Made by a program: the position numbers and the translations under genes. From contig NZ_CP035033.1 in assembly GCF_004028275.1 (NCBI RefSeq), forward strand, positions 1,178,001 to 1,242,000: a DNA stretch of 64,000 nt, read 5' to 3'. Source of the DNA: Hydrogenovibrio thermophilus (GTDB taxonomy: Bacteria; Pseudomonadota; Gammaproteobacteria; Thiomicrospirales; Thiomicrospiraceae). Below, in pieces: positions 6,734-16,073 of this stretch (position 1 is its first letter; every line of letters starts with the position of its first letter). The notes below the pieces were generated by a model, which ran no database searches, had not been told where the DNA came from, and saw nothing but the letters and a program-made list of their open reading frames with translations.

Positions 6734-8308
6734 ATGTCCCTGCAGCTTGAAACCAACAAACGACGCACTTTTGCGATCATCTCCCACCCGGATGCGGGTA
6801 AAACCACAGTCACGGAAAAACTGTTGCTTTACGGGGGCGCCATTCAGATGGCCGGTGCCGTTAAAAGCCGGAAAACCGACCGCGCCGCAACCTCCGACTG
6901 GATGAAAATGGAGCAAGAAAGAGGGATTTCCGTTGCGTCCTCGGTGATGCAGTTCCCGTATCGCGATGTCATGATCAACCTGTTGGATACGCCGGGGCAC
7001 GAAGACTTCTCGGAAGATACCTATCGTACCCTGACCGCCGTGGATTCCGCCCTGATGGTGATTGACGTGGCGAAGGGGGTCGAGGACCGCACCATCAAAT
7101 TGATGGAAGTGTGTCGTTTGCGGGATACGCCGATTTTGACTTTTATCAACAAATTGGACCGCGAAGGTAAGGAGCCGATTGAGTTACTTGATGAAGTCGA
7201 AGACGTACTGAAAATCGAGTGCGCGCCGATGACCTGGCCAATTGGTATGGGCAAGCGTTTTAAAGGGATTTACCATTTGTATAACGATACGGTACGTTTG
7301 TTCGAATCCGCCGACGGTTTGAATGCGTCCGAGGGTGAGTTGATCGCCGGGCTGGATAACCCGGAGTTGGATGCCAAGCTGGGCGGTCAGGCGGAAGAAT
7401 TGCGCGAGGAAATCGAATTGGTGCGAGGTGCGAGCCATGAGTTCGATTTGCAGCGTTTCCTGAAAGGGGAATTGACCCCGGTTTTCTTTGGTTCCGCGGT
7501 GAATAACTTCGGGCTTCAAGAATTATTGGATGGGTTTGCCGATTATGCGCCGGCACCGGTTGGGCGCGGCACTGACGAGCGTTATGTGGAATCCGACGAG
7601 CCACAATTGACCGGTTTCGTTTTTAAAATTCAGGCCAATATGGACCCGAAACACCGTGACCGTGTGGCGTTTATGCGCATTGTGTCCGGGCGCTACGAAA
7701 AAGGCATGACGCTAAAGCATGTCCGTATCGGCAAGGATGTCAAAATCGCCAAAGCGATTACCTTCCTGGCCAATAAGCGTGATCAGGCCGAGGTGGCTTA
7801 TCCGGGCGATATCATCGGTTTGCACAACCACGGCACCATTAAAATCGGCGATACCTTCTCTCAGGGTGAAGCGCTGAAGTTCACCGGGATTCCGAACTTT
7901 GCGCCGGAATTGTTCCGCCGTGCCCAGTTGAAAGATCCGATGAAAATGAAAGCCCTGCAAAAAGGCTTGACGCAGCTTTCTGAAGAAGGGGCGACCCAGT
8001 TGTTCCGACCGATTGCCAATAACGACCTGATTCTCGGGGCGGTCGGGGTGCTTCAGTTCGAAGTGGTGGCGCAACGATTGAAAGACGAGTACAACGTATC
8101 CTGTTTGTTTGAGCCGGTGAATGTGAGCACGGCACGTTGGGTGCTGGGCGATAAAGCGGAAATCGATAAGTTCCTCGACAAAGTCAAAGAGAACGTCGCT
8201 TACGATGCGGCCGACCAGTTGGTGTACATCGCGCCGACACGTGTCAACCTGTCCTTGATGGAAGAGCGTTGGCCTAACCTGCAATTTGTCGCCACGCGCG
8301 AACACTGA
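6734..8308 (+). CDS. prfC: Peptide chain release factor 3
   Basis: 524 residues, the usual RF3 length. The N-terminus has the P-loop SHPDAGKTT (about 18-26), the switch region [14 protein letters not shown] that separates RF3 from [19 protein letters not shown], and [10 protein letters not shown] for guanine recognition. The C-terminus carries the RF3-specific [20 protein letters not shown]. The GTPase recycles RF1 and RF2 from the ribosome after termination. AAGAAG sits ahead of the start. Monocistronic, with its own terminator. Confidence 0.97.
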   Translation: MSLQLETNKRRTFAIISHPDAGKTTVTEKLLLYGGAIQMAGAVKSRKTDRAATSDWMKMEQERGISVASSVMQFPYRDVMINLLDTPGHEDFSEDTYRTLTAVDSALMVIDVAKGVEDRTIKLMEVCRLRDTPILTFINKLDREGKEPIELLDEVEDVLKIECAPMTWPIGMGKRFKGIYHLYNDTVRLFESADGLNASEGELIAGLDNPELDAKLGGQAEELREEIELVRGASHEFDLQRFLKGELTPVFFGSAVNNFGLQELLDGFADYAPAPVGRGTDERYVESDEPQLTGFVFKIQANMDPKHRDRVAFMRIVSGRYEKGMTLKHVRIGKDVKIAKAITFLANKRDQAEVAYPGDIIGLHNHGTIKIGDTFSQGEALKFTGIPNFAPELFRRAQLKDPMKMKALQKGLTQLSEEGATQLFRPIANNDLILGAVGVLQFEVVAQRLKDEYNVSCLFEPVNVSTARWVLGDKAEIDKFLDKVKENVAYDAADQLVYIAPTRVNLSLMEERWPNLQFVATREH

Positions 8309-8330
8309 TTCATTCTATTTCGATAACTCG

Positions 8331-8351
8331 GCCCGCTATAAGCGGGCTTTT
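8331..8351 (+). terminator. prfC terminator
   Basis: GCCCGCT-ATA-AGCGGGC followed by TTTTG, 23 bases after the prfC stop. Confidence 0.75.
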
Positions 8352-8441
8352 GCGATTCTTTCCAAATGTTCCCCCCGATATTTATTGAATCGGGTGCTTC
8401 AAATTTTGTATCCATAAAACGCTGTGGTTTCAAAGAAATGA

Positions 8442-8451
8442 CCAGGCCTAG
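8442..8451. repeat. Degenerate CCAGGCCTGG copy
   Basis: CCAGGCCTAG between the prfC terminator and the promoter of the second riboswitch; nine of ten bases match. Confidence 0.5.
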
Positions 8452-8503
8452 TTATGTTTATTTGAATTCCAATTCGTAACCAATTGATTCGTTAGAAAAA
8501 ATT

Positions 8504-8531
8504 TTGACTCTTTGCAAAAATGTGGTATGGT
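8504..8531 (+). promoter_or_regulatory. Promoter of the second c-di-GMP riboswitch
   Basis: TTGACT (8504-8509) and TATGGT (8526-8531) spaced by 16 bases, a good sigma70 match about 50 bases before the aptamer. Confidence 0.65.
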
Positions 8532-8589
8532 TTGTGTAGTTAATTTTACGAAATTGTGTCAAAAAGCACGGAATTAACGGATAAAAAGA

Positions 8590-8666
8590 TGGCCAAACCT
8601 GTTGTGAAGCAGGGACGGAAAGCCACGGATCTCGTCTCTGAGGACAAGACCGCCGGGTTGCAAAGA
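8590..8666 (+). promoter_or_regulatory. c-di-GMP-I (GEMM-I) riboswitch ahead of a 48-codon gene
   Basis: CCTGTT-GTGA-AGCAGG forms the first stem with a GNRA tetraloop. GACGGAAAGCCACGGATCTC, a second stem (TCTCGTC/GGACAAGA) and CGCCGGGTTGC follow. All conserved GEMM-I elements are present. A GAAAGT/ACTTTC pairing downstream may be part of the expression platform. The next gene on the strand is the small membrane peptide at 8755. Confidence 0.92.
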
Positions 8667-8754
8667 AAGTTTAGATAAGCAACGACAAGCTCATACTTTC
8701 GGCCCGAAAAACACGTTTATTAGATGAAACCGGTCAGAGAAGGATGTTGAGAGC

Positions 8755-8901
8755 ATGATGAAGCTTAAACGAAGAGAGTATATTTTTCGGAACCCGAAGA
8801 AATCGCACTTCAAGATGATTACGTTCGTCGTCTTGTTGATGATTTTGGTTTCTTCTTATCTATATTCCATCGATCCGTCGATGATGGTGGATATGCTTTA
8901 A
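8755..8901 (+). CDS. 48-residue single-pass membrane peptide under c-di-GMP riboswitch
   Basis: Starts ATGATG with AGAAGGA 11 bases upstream. The N-terminal 20 residues are strongly basic (MMKLKRREYIFRNPKKSHFK), residues 21-39 are a hydrophobic helix (MITFVVLLMILVSSYLYSI), and the last nine (DPSMMVDML) are mildly acidic. It ends in a TAA that overlaps the convergent mgtE stop. No homologue comes to mind. The promoter-riboswitch-RBS-frame order argues that it is real and controlled by c-di-GMP. Orientation is probably N-in by the positive-inside rule. Confidence 0.68.
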   Translation: MMKLKRREYIFRNPKKSHFKMITFVVLLMILVSSYLYSIDPSMMVDML

Positions 8902-10259
8902 GCGGCGAGCACAATCGTTGCCAGCCCGAGAAAGACAAAGAACCCCAACGAATCTGTGACGGTGGTCAACATCAAGCCCGTCGCCAATGCCGGATCGATT
9001 TTCAATTTATTCAAAATCAATGGAATCACCGCGCCCGCCAACGCCGCCGCCGTTAAGTTAATCAGCATCGCCGCGCCGAAAATCGCGCCCAAAAATCCAT
9101 TTTGAAACCACAACCATGCTGCTATTCCGGTGAGTACACACCAGAGTGAGCCATTCAATACCCCGACCAGCGTTTCTTTTGCAATCAATTTACGACTGTT
9201 TTTCGCACCGAGCTTACCGGTGGCAAGAGCGCGTATTACGATGGTTGCGGTCTGGGTGCCGGCCACACCGCCCATGCTGGCCACCATCGGCATTAAAATC
9301 GCCAGAGCGACGATTTCCGATATGCTGGCTTCAAACAGGCTGATGACCGTGGCCGCTAAACTGGCGGCAATCAAATTGATGCCTAGCCAGAAAGAACGAC
9401 GCTTGGCGGAACGAAGCGGTGGGGCGAACAAATCTTCTTCATCGTCGAGACCGGCGCTGGCCATTTGGGTACGTTCGGCTTCTTCACGGATGATGTCGAC
9501 CACATCATCGATGGTGATGCGGCCCAGAACATGGTTGCGTTCGTCTACCACGGCAATGGAAATCAAATCGTTTTTCTCGAAAATGTTGGCCACTTCTTTG
9601 TCGGGCGTGAGGGCCTTGATGGCAAAACGCTTCGGGTCGACCAGTTCACTGACCAGGGTTTCGCCGTCGTGCGTCAAAAGGTCGTTCAGTTTGAGAGCGC
9701 CCTGGTATTTCCCGTCGCGGTCACGGACAATCAAATCCACCATGTCTTTGGGCAGTGAGCCGACCTTTCGCAGCAGACGAATCACCACTTCCAGCGTAAC
9801 GTCGGAACGAACCGCGATGAAGTCGGTGCTCATCAAGCCACCGGCGGTGTTTTCCGGGTAGGAGAGGGCGGTCTGGACCGCAACCCGTTCTTGTTCGGGC
9901 AGTTTTTCCAGCAGCCCGGCTTTGTCTTCTTCCGGCAAGGATTGGATGATGTCGGCAATGTCATCCGTTTCCAACTCTTCGGTCAGTTCGACGATTTCGT
10001 GCTTGTCCAGTTGGCCGAGTAGGCTGGCGCGGACTTCGTCGTTGGTGTGGCCGAGGACTTCCCCTTGAACGTCGGAGGGTAGTTGTTCCCAAAGGCTGTA
10101 ACGTTCTTTTGGCGGGGTGGCTTCGAGGATTTCAGCGATTTCTTCCGGAACCAGTCCGTGCAACAACTCTTGGATGTATTCGCTGTTTTGTTCGCTGACG
10201 GCTTGGTGAAGGTGCTCGGTGAGTTGAAGTTTGTCTATGCTGTGATGTATTTGCGACAT
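8898..10259 (-). CDS. mgtE: Magnesium transporter MgtE
   Basis: 453 residues. An N-terminal superhelical MgtE_N domain (to about 130, including HEIVELTEELETDDIADIIQ) is followed by two CBS domains (about 135-255) and a C-terminal five-helix membrane domain. That domain has the conserved PMVASMGGVAGTQTATIVIR and the GLMLTTVTDSLGFFVFLGLA block that line the Mg2+ pore. Members form dimers gated by cytosolic Mg2+. No Mg riboswitch is visible upstream. Its stop overlaps that of the convergent small gene. Confidence 0.95.
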   Translation of the reverse strand: MSQIHHSIDKLQLTEHLHQAVSEQNSEYIQELLHGLVPEEIAEILEATPPKERYSLWEQLPSDVQGEVLGHTNDEVRASLLGQLDKHEIVELTEELETDDIADIIQSLPEEDKAGLLEKLPEQERVAVQTALSYPENTAGGLMSTDFIAVRSDVTLEVVIRLLRKVGSLPKDMVDLIVRDRDGKYQGALKLNDLLTHDGETLVSELVDPKRFAIKALTPDKEVANIFEKNDLISIAVVDERNHVLGRITIDDVVDIIREEAERTQMASAGLDDEEDLFAPPLRSAKRRSFWLGINLIAASLAATVISLFEASISEIVALAILMPMVASMGGVAGTQTATIVIRALATGKLGAKNSRKLIAKETLVGVLNGSLWCVLTGIAAWLWFQNGFLGAIFGAAMLINLTAAALAGAVIPLILNKLKIDPALATGLMLTTVTDSLGFFVFLGLATIVLAA

Positions 10260-10406
10260 AAAATCTTCTCGAAGCTGTGGATAGGCCTATTTTAGCCGGA
10301 TTCAGCACCATTTAAAGGTTTAATTTTCGGATTCGGGCTTATTTTAGCGGGGATGCGCGCTTGTAGGATGACAAGCGGATGACAATCGAGGGTGCCAGGC
10401 AATAAA

Positions 10407-10428
10407 AAAGGGCTTGAAAAAGCCCTTT
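10407..10428 (-). terminator. Terminator of the yrbG-kdsC-lpt-hpf run
   Basis: On the minus strand AAAGGGCTTTTTCAAGCCC is followed by TTTTTTATT, 20 bases after the hpf stop. Confidence 0.8.
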
Positions 10429-10447
10429 AAGCGAAAGAATCAATGAA

Positions 10448-10783
10448 TCAAGCTTCTTCAGCCGTCGTCATGTTTTTGACCCCACCGGATTTTTGGTGGT
10501 GGCTGCCGATTTTTTCTTTGTGTTTGATGATTTGACGATCCAATTTGTCGACCAACGCGTCGATGGAAGCATACATGTCTTCACAAGTGTGTTCCGCAAA
10601 TAGGTCCTTACCGGATGCGTGCACTGTCGCTTCGGCTTTTTGCTGTTGTTTTTCTACCGTTAAAATAACATGCGCATTGGTAACATGGTCAAAATGACGA
10701 GTCAGTTTTTGCATTTTTTCAGAAACGTAATCACGAAGAGAGTCGGTGATTTCGATATGGTGACCAGTAATGTTGATTTGCAT
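10448..10783 (-). CDS. hpf: Ribosome hibernation-promoting factor, short form
   Basis: 111 residues with the single HPF/RaiA fold. MQINITGHHIEITDSLRDYV, DHVTNAHVILTVEK and DLFAEHTCEDMYASIDALVDKLDRQ match the family. It is somewhat longer than the 95-residue E. coli HPF but lacks the dimerising domain of long HPF. The tail is basic and histidine-rich. It binds the 30S decoding region to form inactive 100S ribosomes. It lies downstream of lptB as in other gammaproteobacteria, but the rpoN gene usually between them is absent. Confidence 0.93.
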   Translation of the reverse strand: MQINITGHHIEITDSLRDYVSEKMQKLTRHFDHVTNAHVILTVEKQQQKAEATVHASGKDLFAEHTCEDMYASIDALVDKLDRQIIKHKEKIGSHHQKSGGVKNMTTAEEA

Positions 10784-10932
10784 GATATCGCTCCTTAGTC
10801 GTTGTTTTTTCTGCGATGTTTGGTTGAGGTTTTTCTGTGTCTTACAACCCCGTTCTTTTCGAGTTCAGTATAGCATAGAGTCATAAAACGAATTCGGCCT
10901 TTTCGTGAAAAACCGAGTGTCGAATCCTGACG

Positions 10933-11655
10933 TTATTTGAAGTTTTCGCCGAGGTAAACCCGTTTGACATCCGGGTTGGCAAGGATTTCGTGCGGGGTGC
11001 CTTGGGCGAGAATGGTGCCGGCGTGCAAGATGTAGGCCTTGTCACAGACACCGAGGGTTTCGCGGACATTGTGGTCGGTAATCAGGACGCCGATGCCTTT
11101 CATTTTCAGGTGCAGGATAATCCCTTGGATGTCTTTGACGGAAATCGGGTCGACGCCGGCAAACGGCTCGTCCAGCAGAATGAAGTTCGGCTCCATTGCC
11201 AAAGCACGAGCAATTTCAACTCGGCGTCGTTCGCCGCCCGACAGCGCTTGGCCGAGCTGTGTGGTGATGTGGCCGATTTGCAGGTCGTCAATCAAGGATT
11301 CGTATTTTTGGCGCTTTTCATCCAGACTCAGTTCCGAGCGCATTTCCAGGATGGCCAGAATGTTTTGCTCTACGGTCAGCTTTCGGAAAACGGATGCCTC
11401 TTGCGGAAGGTAACCGATGCCGAGTTTGGCACGTTGGTCGATGGACAGTTGACTGATTTCCCTGTCGTCGAGATAGATGTCGCCGGCATCGTTTTTGACC
11501 AGGCCTGTCATCATGTAAAACGTTGTGGTTTTGCCGGCACCGTTCGGGCCGAGCAGGCCGACTACCTGACCGCTTTCAACATCCAGGTCCACCGAGGAAA
11601 CGACCTTGCGGCGTTTGTAGCTTTTCGCCAGATTGCGTGCGTAGAAATGGGCCAT
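10933..11655 (-). CDS. lptB: LPS transport ATPase LptB
   Basis: 240 residues. Walker [12 protein letters not shown], signature [15 protein letters not shown], Walker [14 protein letters not shown] and the switch histidine in ITDHNVRET are all intact. It powers extraction of lipopolysaccharide from the inner membrane with LptF, LptG and LptC. The start codon overlaps the lptA stop. A nine-base match to the window palindrome lies in the TGLV codons. Confidence 0.96.
   Translation of the reverse strand: MAHFYARNLAKSYKRRKVVSSVDLDVESGQVVGLLGPNGAGKTTTFYMMTGLVKNDAGDIYLDDREISQLSIDQRAKLGIGYLPQEASVFRKLTVEQNILAILEMRSELSLDEKRQKYESLIDDLQIGHITTQLGQALSGGERRRVEIARALAMEPNFILLDEPFAGVDPISVKDIQGIILHLKMKGIGVLITDHNVRETLGVCDKAYILHAGTILAQGTPHEILANPDVKRVYLGENFK
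11499..11508 (-). repeat. CAGGCCTGG site inside lptB
   Basis: On the minus strand ACAGGCCTGGTCAAAAAC; nine of ten bases of the palindrome in a coding region. Confidence 0.55.
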
Positions 11656-12218
11656 CAGGGCGCGTCCTTCTGGGCTTCGTCTTCCGGTTGGAAAATGACT
11701 TTGACACGCTGTTTTTCGTCACGATCACCGTAGGCGGAAAGGGTCTTTTTCGTCAGGTCATAATAGATTTTCGGGCCGGAAATGCTGTTCTGCCCTTCCT
11801 GATTGACATAGGCGTCACCTTCTAATAGAACGGTTTTCTGTTCGGTATCATAGGTGATTTGATCGGCGTGTCCGTTCACCCATTTCTGTTCTTCGGGTAA
11901 AAAACGTTTGAACGTGGCGGGTTGGCCGATGACGATGGCCTTGGCGAGCTTGCGATCCGGGTGGTGTAGGGTGACCTTGTCGCCCTTGATGACGGTGGTG
12001 CCTTGGGTGATGATGACGTTGCCGGTATAGACACTTTCGCCTTTCTGTTCTTGAGAAACCAGTTTGTCTGCGGTGACTTCAACCGGTAAGGTGGATTCGT
12101 CATTTTCGGGTTGCGAATCGGCACTCAAGACGTTGGCTGCCGGTAGGCACAGCAGTGCGGCGAAAAAATAAGAAAGCAATGTCGGCTGTTTTTGCATAGT
12201 TCGTGTTGTCCGATTCAA
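11655..12218 (-). CDS. lptA: LPS periplasmic bridge protein LptA
   Basis: 187 residues. A signal peptide (hydrophobic [20 protein letters not shown]) precedes an OstA-like beta-jellyroll with the typical [20 protein letters not shown] and [20 protein letters not shown]. It polymerises between LptC and LptD to carry lipopolysaccharide across the periplasm. Overlaps lptC by four bases and touches lptB, so it is translationally coupled to both. Confidence 0.93.
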   Translation of the reverse strand: MNRTTRTMQKQPTLLSYFFAALLCLPAANVLSADSQPENDESTLPVEVTADKLVSQEQKGESVYTGNVIITQGTTVIKGDKVTLHHPDRKLAKAIVIGQPATFKRFLPEEQKWVNGHADQITYDTEQKTVLLEGDAYVNQEGQNSISGPKIYYDLTKKTLSAYGDRDEKQRVKVIFQPEDEAQKDAP

Positions 12219-12820
12219 GGCGACTCGGGAGCCCCGTTTTTTTCCGGTGATGCCGGTTGGTAATGGGTTTTGACGTGAGATAGAAACTGATAATCCCCCG
12301 TCTCGGTGTTGGCTTCAAACCCGATGCCGCTGATGGTGGCGTTCGGTTGAATAATTTCCGTATACACTGGGCTTGTCAATAGGCCGGTGACGGTATTATA
12401 TGTAATTTGTTCGGTTTTCAGAATTCTATTTTCACCTTGATCGGTTTTGGTGAAGGAGTGAATGACGACCGCTTGCTTAAGGGTGATTTTATCGTCGTTA
12501 CGGGTAGAACCAAACTGGCTTTGCAGGACGTATTGTTGTTCCGAATCGTCTTTGATGATGTAAGGAGCCTTGAAGGTGCTGGTTTTATTTTGGTTTTGGT
12601 AAAACACTTCTTCGGCGTAAACCCGGGTTTGGGATTCGGTCGGTTTGAGTTTGGACACTTGCCAACTGGTGGTGTCAAAGGCCTGCCAGCTATGATTTAG
12701 CTGTATGGGGTCGACTTTGGAATCCAAGGCGTCACCGTTTTGGGTGGTTTGTTTGAATGCGATGACCAGCGTGATGATGGCGGCGAGAAAAATCAGAACG
12801 GAAGGGAGTTTTTTCAGCAT
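12215..12820 (-). CDS. lptC: LPS export protein LptC
   Basis: 201 residues with one N-terminal membrane anchor (LPSVLIFLAAIITLVIAF) and a periplasmic jellyroll, the usual LptC size and shape. ISGIGFEANTETGDYQFLSHVKTHY is the most recognisable block (position-wise near the C-terminus). Identity rests on this and on the order kdsC-lptC-lptA-lptB. It hands lipopolysaccharide from LptB2FG to LptA. Confidence 0.9.
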   Translation of the reverse strand: MLKKLPSVLIFLAAIITLVIAFKQTTQNGDALDSKVDPIQLNHSWQAFDTTSWQVSKLKPTESQTRVYAEEVFYQNQNKTSTFKAPYIIKDDSEQQYVLQSQFGSTRNDDKITLKQAVVIHSFTKTDQGENRILKTEQITYNTVTGLLTSPVYTEIIQPNATISGIGFEANTETGDYQFLSHVKTHYQPASPEKNGAPESP

Positions 12821-12901
12821 GTTGGAATTCGTTCACCGTAATCAGTCATTTGGCGCCTCAAACGCTTATAACGTTGTGGCTTAGAGGTGTCTTGAATTCT
12901 A

Positions 12902-13447
12902 TCAGAGTTTTTTGCGTAAATAAAAGTCCATGTGGGCTTGCCACAAGTCTTGAGATTTCAAAATCAATTCGCACACCTCGCGGACACAGCCTTGGCCGCC
13001 ATTGAATTGCGAGACGTAATCCACATGCGGCGGCACTTCTTTATCCGCATCGGCCGGACACACCGACAAACCGACTCGGGTGAGAATCGGTAAATCGAGA
13101 ATGTCGTCACCGACGTAAGCGATTTCGGAAAAATCCAGCCCGAGCTCTTCCACCAGTTTCAAAAATGTGGGGAGCTTGTCCGGCACGCCTTGGTAGACGT
13201 GTTTGACTTTCAAATCCTGCATGCGTTTGGTGGTCAAGGGAGATTTGCGCCCGGTGATGATGCCGATATCGATACCGCTTTTTTGCAGCATGACCATACC
13301 GTGGCCGTCGCGGGTGAAGAAGGCCTTGTATTCCATACCGTCGTCACCGTAAATCAATTTATTGTCGGAGAGGACGCCGTCCACATCCAAAATCAGCAAT
13401 TTGACGGTTTCGGCTTTTTGCATCAACTCGGGGGTAAACGACATCAT
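12902..13447 (-). CDS. kdsC: KDO-8-phosphate phosphatase
   Basis: 181 residues from the ATG at 13447, preceded by GAGGAAG; a TTG four codons earlier is less likely. HAD motifs: LILDVDGVLSD (nucleophile and acid aspartates), IITGRKS, and YVGDDILDLPIL. It removes phosphate from KDO-8-P in lipopolysaccharide core synthesis. The isomerase gene kdsD that often sits between yrbG and kdsC is missing here. Confidence 0.94.
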   Translation of the reverse strand: MMSFTPELMQKAETVKLLILDVDGVLSDNKLIYGDDGMEYKAFFTRDGHGMVMLQKSGIDIGIITGRKSPLTTKRMQDLKVKHVYQGVPDKLPTFLKLVEELGLDFSEIAYVGDDILDLPILTRVGLSVCPADADKEVPPHVDYVSQFNGGQGCVREVCELILKSQDLWQAHMDFYLRKKL

Positions 13448-13471
13448 AATCTTCCTCAATCTTCCTTGAAA

Positions 13472-14461
13472 TTAACCGTTAATCGTTCGAACGTACAGGA
13501 ATACCATATAAGCGATAAAACTCATTAACAGTATAAACCCTTCGACTTTGGTGATGACGGCTTTTCCTTTTCGTGGCAGCGCCACCAGCAGCATGGCCAG
13601 GGTGAGGGCGAGCATGATCGGGTAATCCAGCAAGAGTGTGGTGTTTTCGATGACGGACGGTGCCAATAGAGCGGGCATGGACATGACCGCCAGCAGGTTG
13701 AAAAGGTTGGAACCGAGAATGTTACCAATCATCAAGTCGGCTTCGCCTTTGCGGGCGGCGGTGATGGCAGCGGCCAACTCCGGCAAGCTGGTGCCGATGG
13801 CGACGATGGTCAAGCCGATGATCATTTCCGGGACTTTAAAGTAAACCGCGACTTCGACGGCACCCCAAACCATCATCTTGGCGCTAATCATCAAAACGAC
13901 CAGGCCTGCCAGCAGATAAAACCAGGATTTACCTCGGCTGAACTTGGGCATATCTTCCAGTTCGTCGACCGTTTCCTTTGCTAGGGGGTCGGTTGGTGCC
14001 ATGTTTTTGTTGGCGTGAATCATCCAGGTCATGACAATCAGCAGCAGGGTCAGCAGGATGAAACCATCGGTGATGTCGAGGTCTTTGTCGAGCATCAGCA
14101 GGATGCCGATCAACGAGATGACGAGCAGCATCGGGAATTCACGTTTCAATAGGGAGGATTTGATGACAATCGGCGATACCATCGCGGTGACGCCAAGGAC
14201 CAGGCCGATATTGGCGATATTGGATCCGACGACATTTCCGATGGCGAGGCTGGGGCTGTTATCCACCGAGGCGAGGATGGCGACGAGAATTTCCGGTGCG
14301 GAGGTTCCGAAGCCCAAAACGACGACCCCGATAATCAGTGGCGAGATGTTCATGTGTATCGCCGTACTTGCAGCGCCATCGATAAAAATATCCGAACTCC
14401 AAACCAGAAGGACCAGTCCAATTGCAAGGACAATCAATGGTAAAATAAGGCTGCTTATCAT
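13472..14461 (-). CDS. yrbG: YrbG-like calcium/sodium:cation antiporter
   Basis: 329 residues with about ten hydrophobic segments in two homologous halves. Each half carries the cation-binding repeat: VVLGFGTSAPEILVAILAS and IVAIGTSLPELAAAITAARK. The linker between halves is acidic. It exchanges Ca2+ against Na+ or H+ across the inner membrane. It heads the kdsC-lptCAB-hpf run, as in E. coli. Confidence 0.93.
   Translation of the reverse strand: MISSLILPLIVLAIGLVLLVWSSDIFIDGAASTAIHMNISPLIIGVVVLGFGTSAPEILVAILASVDNSPSLAIGNVVGSNIANIGLVLGVTAMVSPIVIKSSLLKREFPMLLVISLIGILLMLDKDLDITDGFILLTLLLIVMTWMIHANKNMAPTDPLAKETVDELEDMPKFSRGKSWFYLLAGLVVLMISAKMMVWGAVEVAVYFKVPEMIIGLTIVAIGTSLPELAAAITAARKGEADLMIGNILGSNLFNLLAVMSMPALLAPSVIENTTLLLDYPIMLALTLAMLLVALPRKGKAVITKVEGFILLMSFIAYMVFLYVRTING
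13900..13909 (-). repeat. CAGGCCTGG site inside yrbG
   Basis: On the minus strand GCAGGCCTGGTCGTTTTG; keeps the GTCGTTTT extension within coding sequence. Confidence 0.6.
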
Positions 14462-14569
14462 GGGGTGTCTTTTTTATTTTTCGTTTTGTCAAACAATGTA
14501 AAGTCGCCATTATATGTTTTTTTATAATTAAAATAAATAAAGTTTATGGAGTGCGCGGTGGAGAACTTG

Positions 14570-15163
14570 ATGGTCGGGGCTTACGGTTGGAATCAGTCCG
14601 GTTGGCTGGAGAGCTTTTATCCGGAGGATATGCCGGAAGATTGGCGATTGGATTATTATAGCCAGTTTTTTCAGGCGGTGCTAGTGCCGGAATCGGAGTG
14701 GCAAAGCTGGACAAACGACGATATCGGTGACCTCGCTGAGGCACTGGAAGACGAAACCTTTTATTTTGTGTTCGAGGTGCAAGGAACGCTGGATGCCGTG
14801 AATGGCGAACGTTTGCGATACCTGAAAGCACATCTTGGAAATCAGGCGTATGGCCTGCTGTGTCATGGCGAAGCGCCGGCGGCGGCGGAGGGTTTCCGTG
14901 TTACGCATGTTTCAGACAATGCCTTGCCGGATTCAGTTGGAGGCTGGTCCTGGCAGTATGGCGGCCTGTTTCTGTGGGGCGAGCCTATGGGGTATGTGGC
15001 GACCTTGTCGGAAGACGGTAAGCAGCAAGCGGATATGTTGAAGCAATTCATGGCCTCTTTGCCGGAGGGCCGCGAGGGTGCTTTGTTTTTAATCGGTTCT
15101 CCAAAACTGGATATCGCGCAGTTGAAAAGCCTGAAAGTGGTCGGTGAATTATTAGGGTTTTGA
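14570..15163 (+). CDS. Short DUF72-like protein, unknown function
   Basis: 197 residues from ATG 14570, which has GGTGGAGA seven to eight bases upstream; an ATG at 14546 has none. The opening MVGAYGWNQSGWLESFYPED and the following DYYSQFFQAVLVP recall the start of DUF72 (TIM-barrel-like) proteins, which begin with a G-x-SGW-x-x-FYP pattern. The rest does not obviously match and is shorter than the usual 240 or more residues. It lies divergent from yrbG and ahead of the mla operon. Treat the family link as tentative. Confidence 0.6.
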   Translation: MVGAYGWNQSGWLESFYPEDMPEDWRLDYYSQFFQAVLVPESEWQSWTNDDIGDLAEALEDETFYFVFEVQGTLDAVNGERLRYLKAHLGNQAYGLLCHGEAPAAAEGFRVTHVSDNALPDSVGGWSWQYGGLFLWGEPMGYVATLSEDGKQQADMLKQFMASLPEGREGALFLIGSPKLDIAQLKSLKVVGELLGF

Positions 15164-15278
15164 GTGGAATATTGAATCGGTATCGGCCCGAAAAGGGTGT
15201 TATTGTCTTTGGGTTTAAACGAAAGTTTGTTAATATCTGCTTTCCCATTTTTTATTTACATGAGTGCAGAAGCGGTCT

Positions 15279-16073
15279 ATGGCCTCGGAAACCTTGATTG
15301 AAATCCAGAATGTCACCTTTTCACGAGGGTCGCGAAAGATTTTTGAAAATTTTTCGTTGAACATCCCAGTCGGCAAAGTGACGGCGATTATGGGCCCCAG
15401 TGGTACCGGTAAGACCACTCTGTTGAAGTTGATTGCCGGTCAATTAAAACCCGAAAAGGGCACCATTCTGGTAAACGGCCAAAATGTACATAAGTTGCGC
15501 CGAAGTAAGCTGTATGAGTTGCGACGCACGATGGGGATGCTGTTCCAAAGTGGCGCGCTGTTGACGGACTTGAATGTGTTTGACAATGTGGCGTTTCCGA
15601 TTCGCGAACACACTAAATTGCCGGAAGAAATCATCCGACCCTTGGTGTTGATGAAGTTGCAGGCGGTCGGTTTACGCGGTGCTCAAGATCTTATGGCCGC
15701 GGAATTGTCCGGCGGTATGTCGCGTCGTGTGGCTCTGGCTCGCGCCATTGCACTGGATCCGGATATGATTTTTTACGATGAGCCTTTTGTTGGTCAAGAT
15801 CCGATTACGATGGGGGTCTTGATTGAACTGATTCGCAAATTGAACGACAGTTTGGGTGTGACCAGTGTGGCGGTGTCGCACGATGTGAATGAAGTCTTGT
15901 CGATTGCGGATTTCGCATGCGTGATTTCCGAAGGACGCGTTGTGGCGGAAGGTACTCCGGAAGCTTTGCTAGCGTCGGAATCGGAGTACGTGCAGCAGTT
16001 TTTGCAAGGCTTGCCGGACGGCCCGGTGCCGTTTGATTATCCGGCCAAACCCTTTTTGCAGGATTTGATATGA
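15279..16073 (+). CDS. mlaF: Phospholipid transport ATPase MlaF
   Basis: 264 residues from ATG 15279 (a GTG at 15264 is an alternative). Walker A GPSGTGKTTLL, signature LSGGMSRRVALARAI, Walker B MIFYDEPFVGQDP and switch SHDVNE are intact. FSRGSRKIFENFSLNIP is typical of MlaF. It energises MlaFEDB, which moves phospholipids between the inner membrane and MlaC. Overlaps mlaE by four bases. Confidence 0.96.
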   Translation: MASETLIEIQNVTFSRGSRKIFENFSLNIPVGKVTAIMGPSGTGKTTLLKLIAGQLKPEKGTILVNGQNVHKLRRSKLYELRRTMGMLFQSGALLTDLNVFDNVAFPIREHTKLPEEIIRPLVLMKLQAVGLRGAQDLMAAELSGGMSRRVALARAIALDPDMIFYDEPFVGQDPITMGVLIELIRKLNDSLGVTSVAVSHDVNEVLSIADFACVISEGRVVAEGTPEALLASESEYVQQFLQGLPDGPVPFDYPAKPFLQDLI

